A program made the translations under genes and the position numbers. Positions 59,137 through 60,000 of a stretch of 60,000 bases of DNA are shown here, piece by piece (positions within the stretch are counted from its first letter, which is position 1; each line of letters opens with the position of its first letter). Where the stretch lies: assembly GCA_012295275.1 (NCBI GenBank), contig CM022667.1, positions 11,312,538 through 11,372,537 on the forward strand, written 5' to 3'. Below the pieces are notes generated by a model. That model was not told the DNA's origin. It did no database searches and was given only the letters and a program-made list of their open reading frames with translations. This stretch comes from Chrysomallon squamiferum (lineage: Eukaryota; Mollusca; Gastropoda; Neomphalida; Peltospiridae).

Positions 59137-60000
59137 TTGTAAGTCACTTTTGTCTCGGAGTGCAGGAAACATTCATTTATTCTTGCTGATCATGACGTTG
59201 ATGATGATTATTGTTGTTGTTGTTGTTGATGCTCTTTAAAAAATAATTTTGTTTTTAATTTTTTTCTTCTTTTTATATTTCTTTTTATTTTATGTTGTTA
59301 TTATTATTAAAATTAATTATTATTAATATTGTCTGTCTATCAATCTACCTATCTATCGATTATAAATTAATATTAAATATTATCTATCTATCTACCTATC
59401 TATCGATGTATCTATCTATCTATCTATCAGTGTATCTCTCTATCAGTCTACCGATCTATAAATCCATCCATCCATCCATACATCCATCTGTCTGTCTGTC
59501 TATCTGTCTCTTTCTTTCTCCTGCTTTCTCTCTTACAACCTTTCTTTCTCTTTACCTATCTATCTATCTATCTATATATCCCTCCATCCATCCATCCGTC
59601 CATCATCTATCCATCTATCAATCTATCTATCTATCTATCTATCTAGCTAGCTATCTAGCTATCTCTCTGTCTCTCTGTATATCACTCAGTCTATTTCTTT
59701 CTCTCTGAAATCTCTATCTAACTGTCTCCGGCCATACGGTTTGACCACGTTTACCGAATTTGTTTTACTTTTTTTTTTACCTAGTGTAATGACCACGCAA
59801 GCAAGTTTTCAATTAATCTCACTTTTATGAATACTGCCTATCTTTGTCTTCAGCGAAAATCTAATCACATCTCGTTAAATTGGAATTTTTACAACAGATA
59901 AAATAACCGCTAATTCTAATAATGCTTCACAACAGAGACTTTTGTATTTTGTTATTATTTTCTTCTTTGCTTTCATAAAACGGTTTATATCATGGAGATA
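59137..60000. other. 3' flank of I-7
   Basis: TATC/CATC/TCTG compound repeats at about 59330-59720, then ctccggccatacggtttgac and a block homologous to 52770-53060 after I-6, ending in ataaaacggtttatatcatg. By comparison with I-5 and I-6, a convergent PAN relic may follow just beyond the window. No gene is seen. Confidence 0.5.

Overview
The window looks like AT-rich, intron-rich animal DNA, most likely from a mollusc and perhaps a gastropod. The reasons are very dense microsatellites, short exons with GT-AG introns, tRNA-derived SINE relics, TA-flanked inverted-repeat elements, and secreted proteins with a PAN/apple domain fused to a C-type lectin domain (CTLD). There are no bacterial operons, rRNA genes or CRISPR arrays. 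Species cannot be fixed from the sequence alone.

The window is a birth-and-death cluster of small secreted lectin genes in two related subfamilies. Type I genes have four exons: a 56-nt signal-peptide exon starting MECYS or MDYYS, a 254-nt PAN exon, a 192-207-nt CTLD N-half exon and a 218-224-nt CTLD C-half exon. Type II genes have a 98-nt signal exon starting MQKFT or MERYS, a 251-nt PAN exon, a 189-nt CTLD N-half exon and a 224-227-nt CTLD C-half exon. Both have intron phases 2, 1, 1, so they share an ancestral gene. The labels I-1 to I-7, II-psi1 and II-1 to II-3 are mine.

Layout: I-1 (-, 101-1096, last exon outside the window, frameshifted); 1.1-11.9 kb spacer with lectin-exon relics and type II pseudogene II-psi1 (+, 7459-8078); I-2 (-, 11916-14999); I-3 (-, 16959-19435); II-1 (-, 21815-24865); a spacer with a 716-bp inverted-repeat transposon and relic exons (25-31 kb); I-4 (-, 31380-32948); an inverted fragment of I-3 (34.4-35.1 kb); II-2 (-, 36657-40167); II-3 (-, 41429-42747, signal and PAN exons only); an orientation switch near 43-44 kb; then I-5 (+, 45496-47294), I-6 (+, 49801-52249) and I-7 (+, 56989-59136). 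Apart from relics and II-psi1, all genes left of about 43 kb are on the minus strand and all genes right of it are on the plus strand.

The predicted products are extracellular single-CTLD proteins of about 241-254 residues. Most type I copies keep EPN and WND, the motifs associated with calcium-dependent sugar binding in the C-type lectin family; type II copies have lost EPN. By analogy with expanded lectin families in molluscs they may act in microbial recognition, but this is inference. The duplicated units include more than exons: a TATA-box promoter, a short conserved ORF upstream, a PAN relic downstream in the opposite orientation, and intronic SINEs. Several copies show TATA loss, frameshift, nonsense mutation, CTLD loss, and inverted or inter-subfamily patches.
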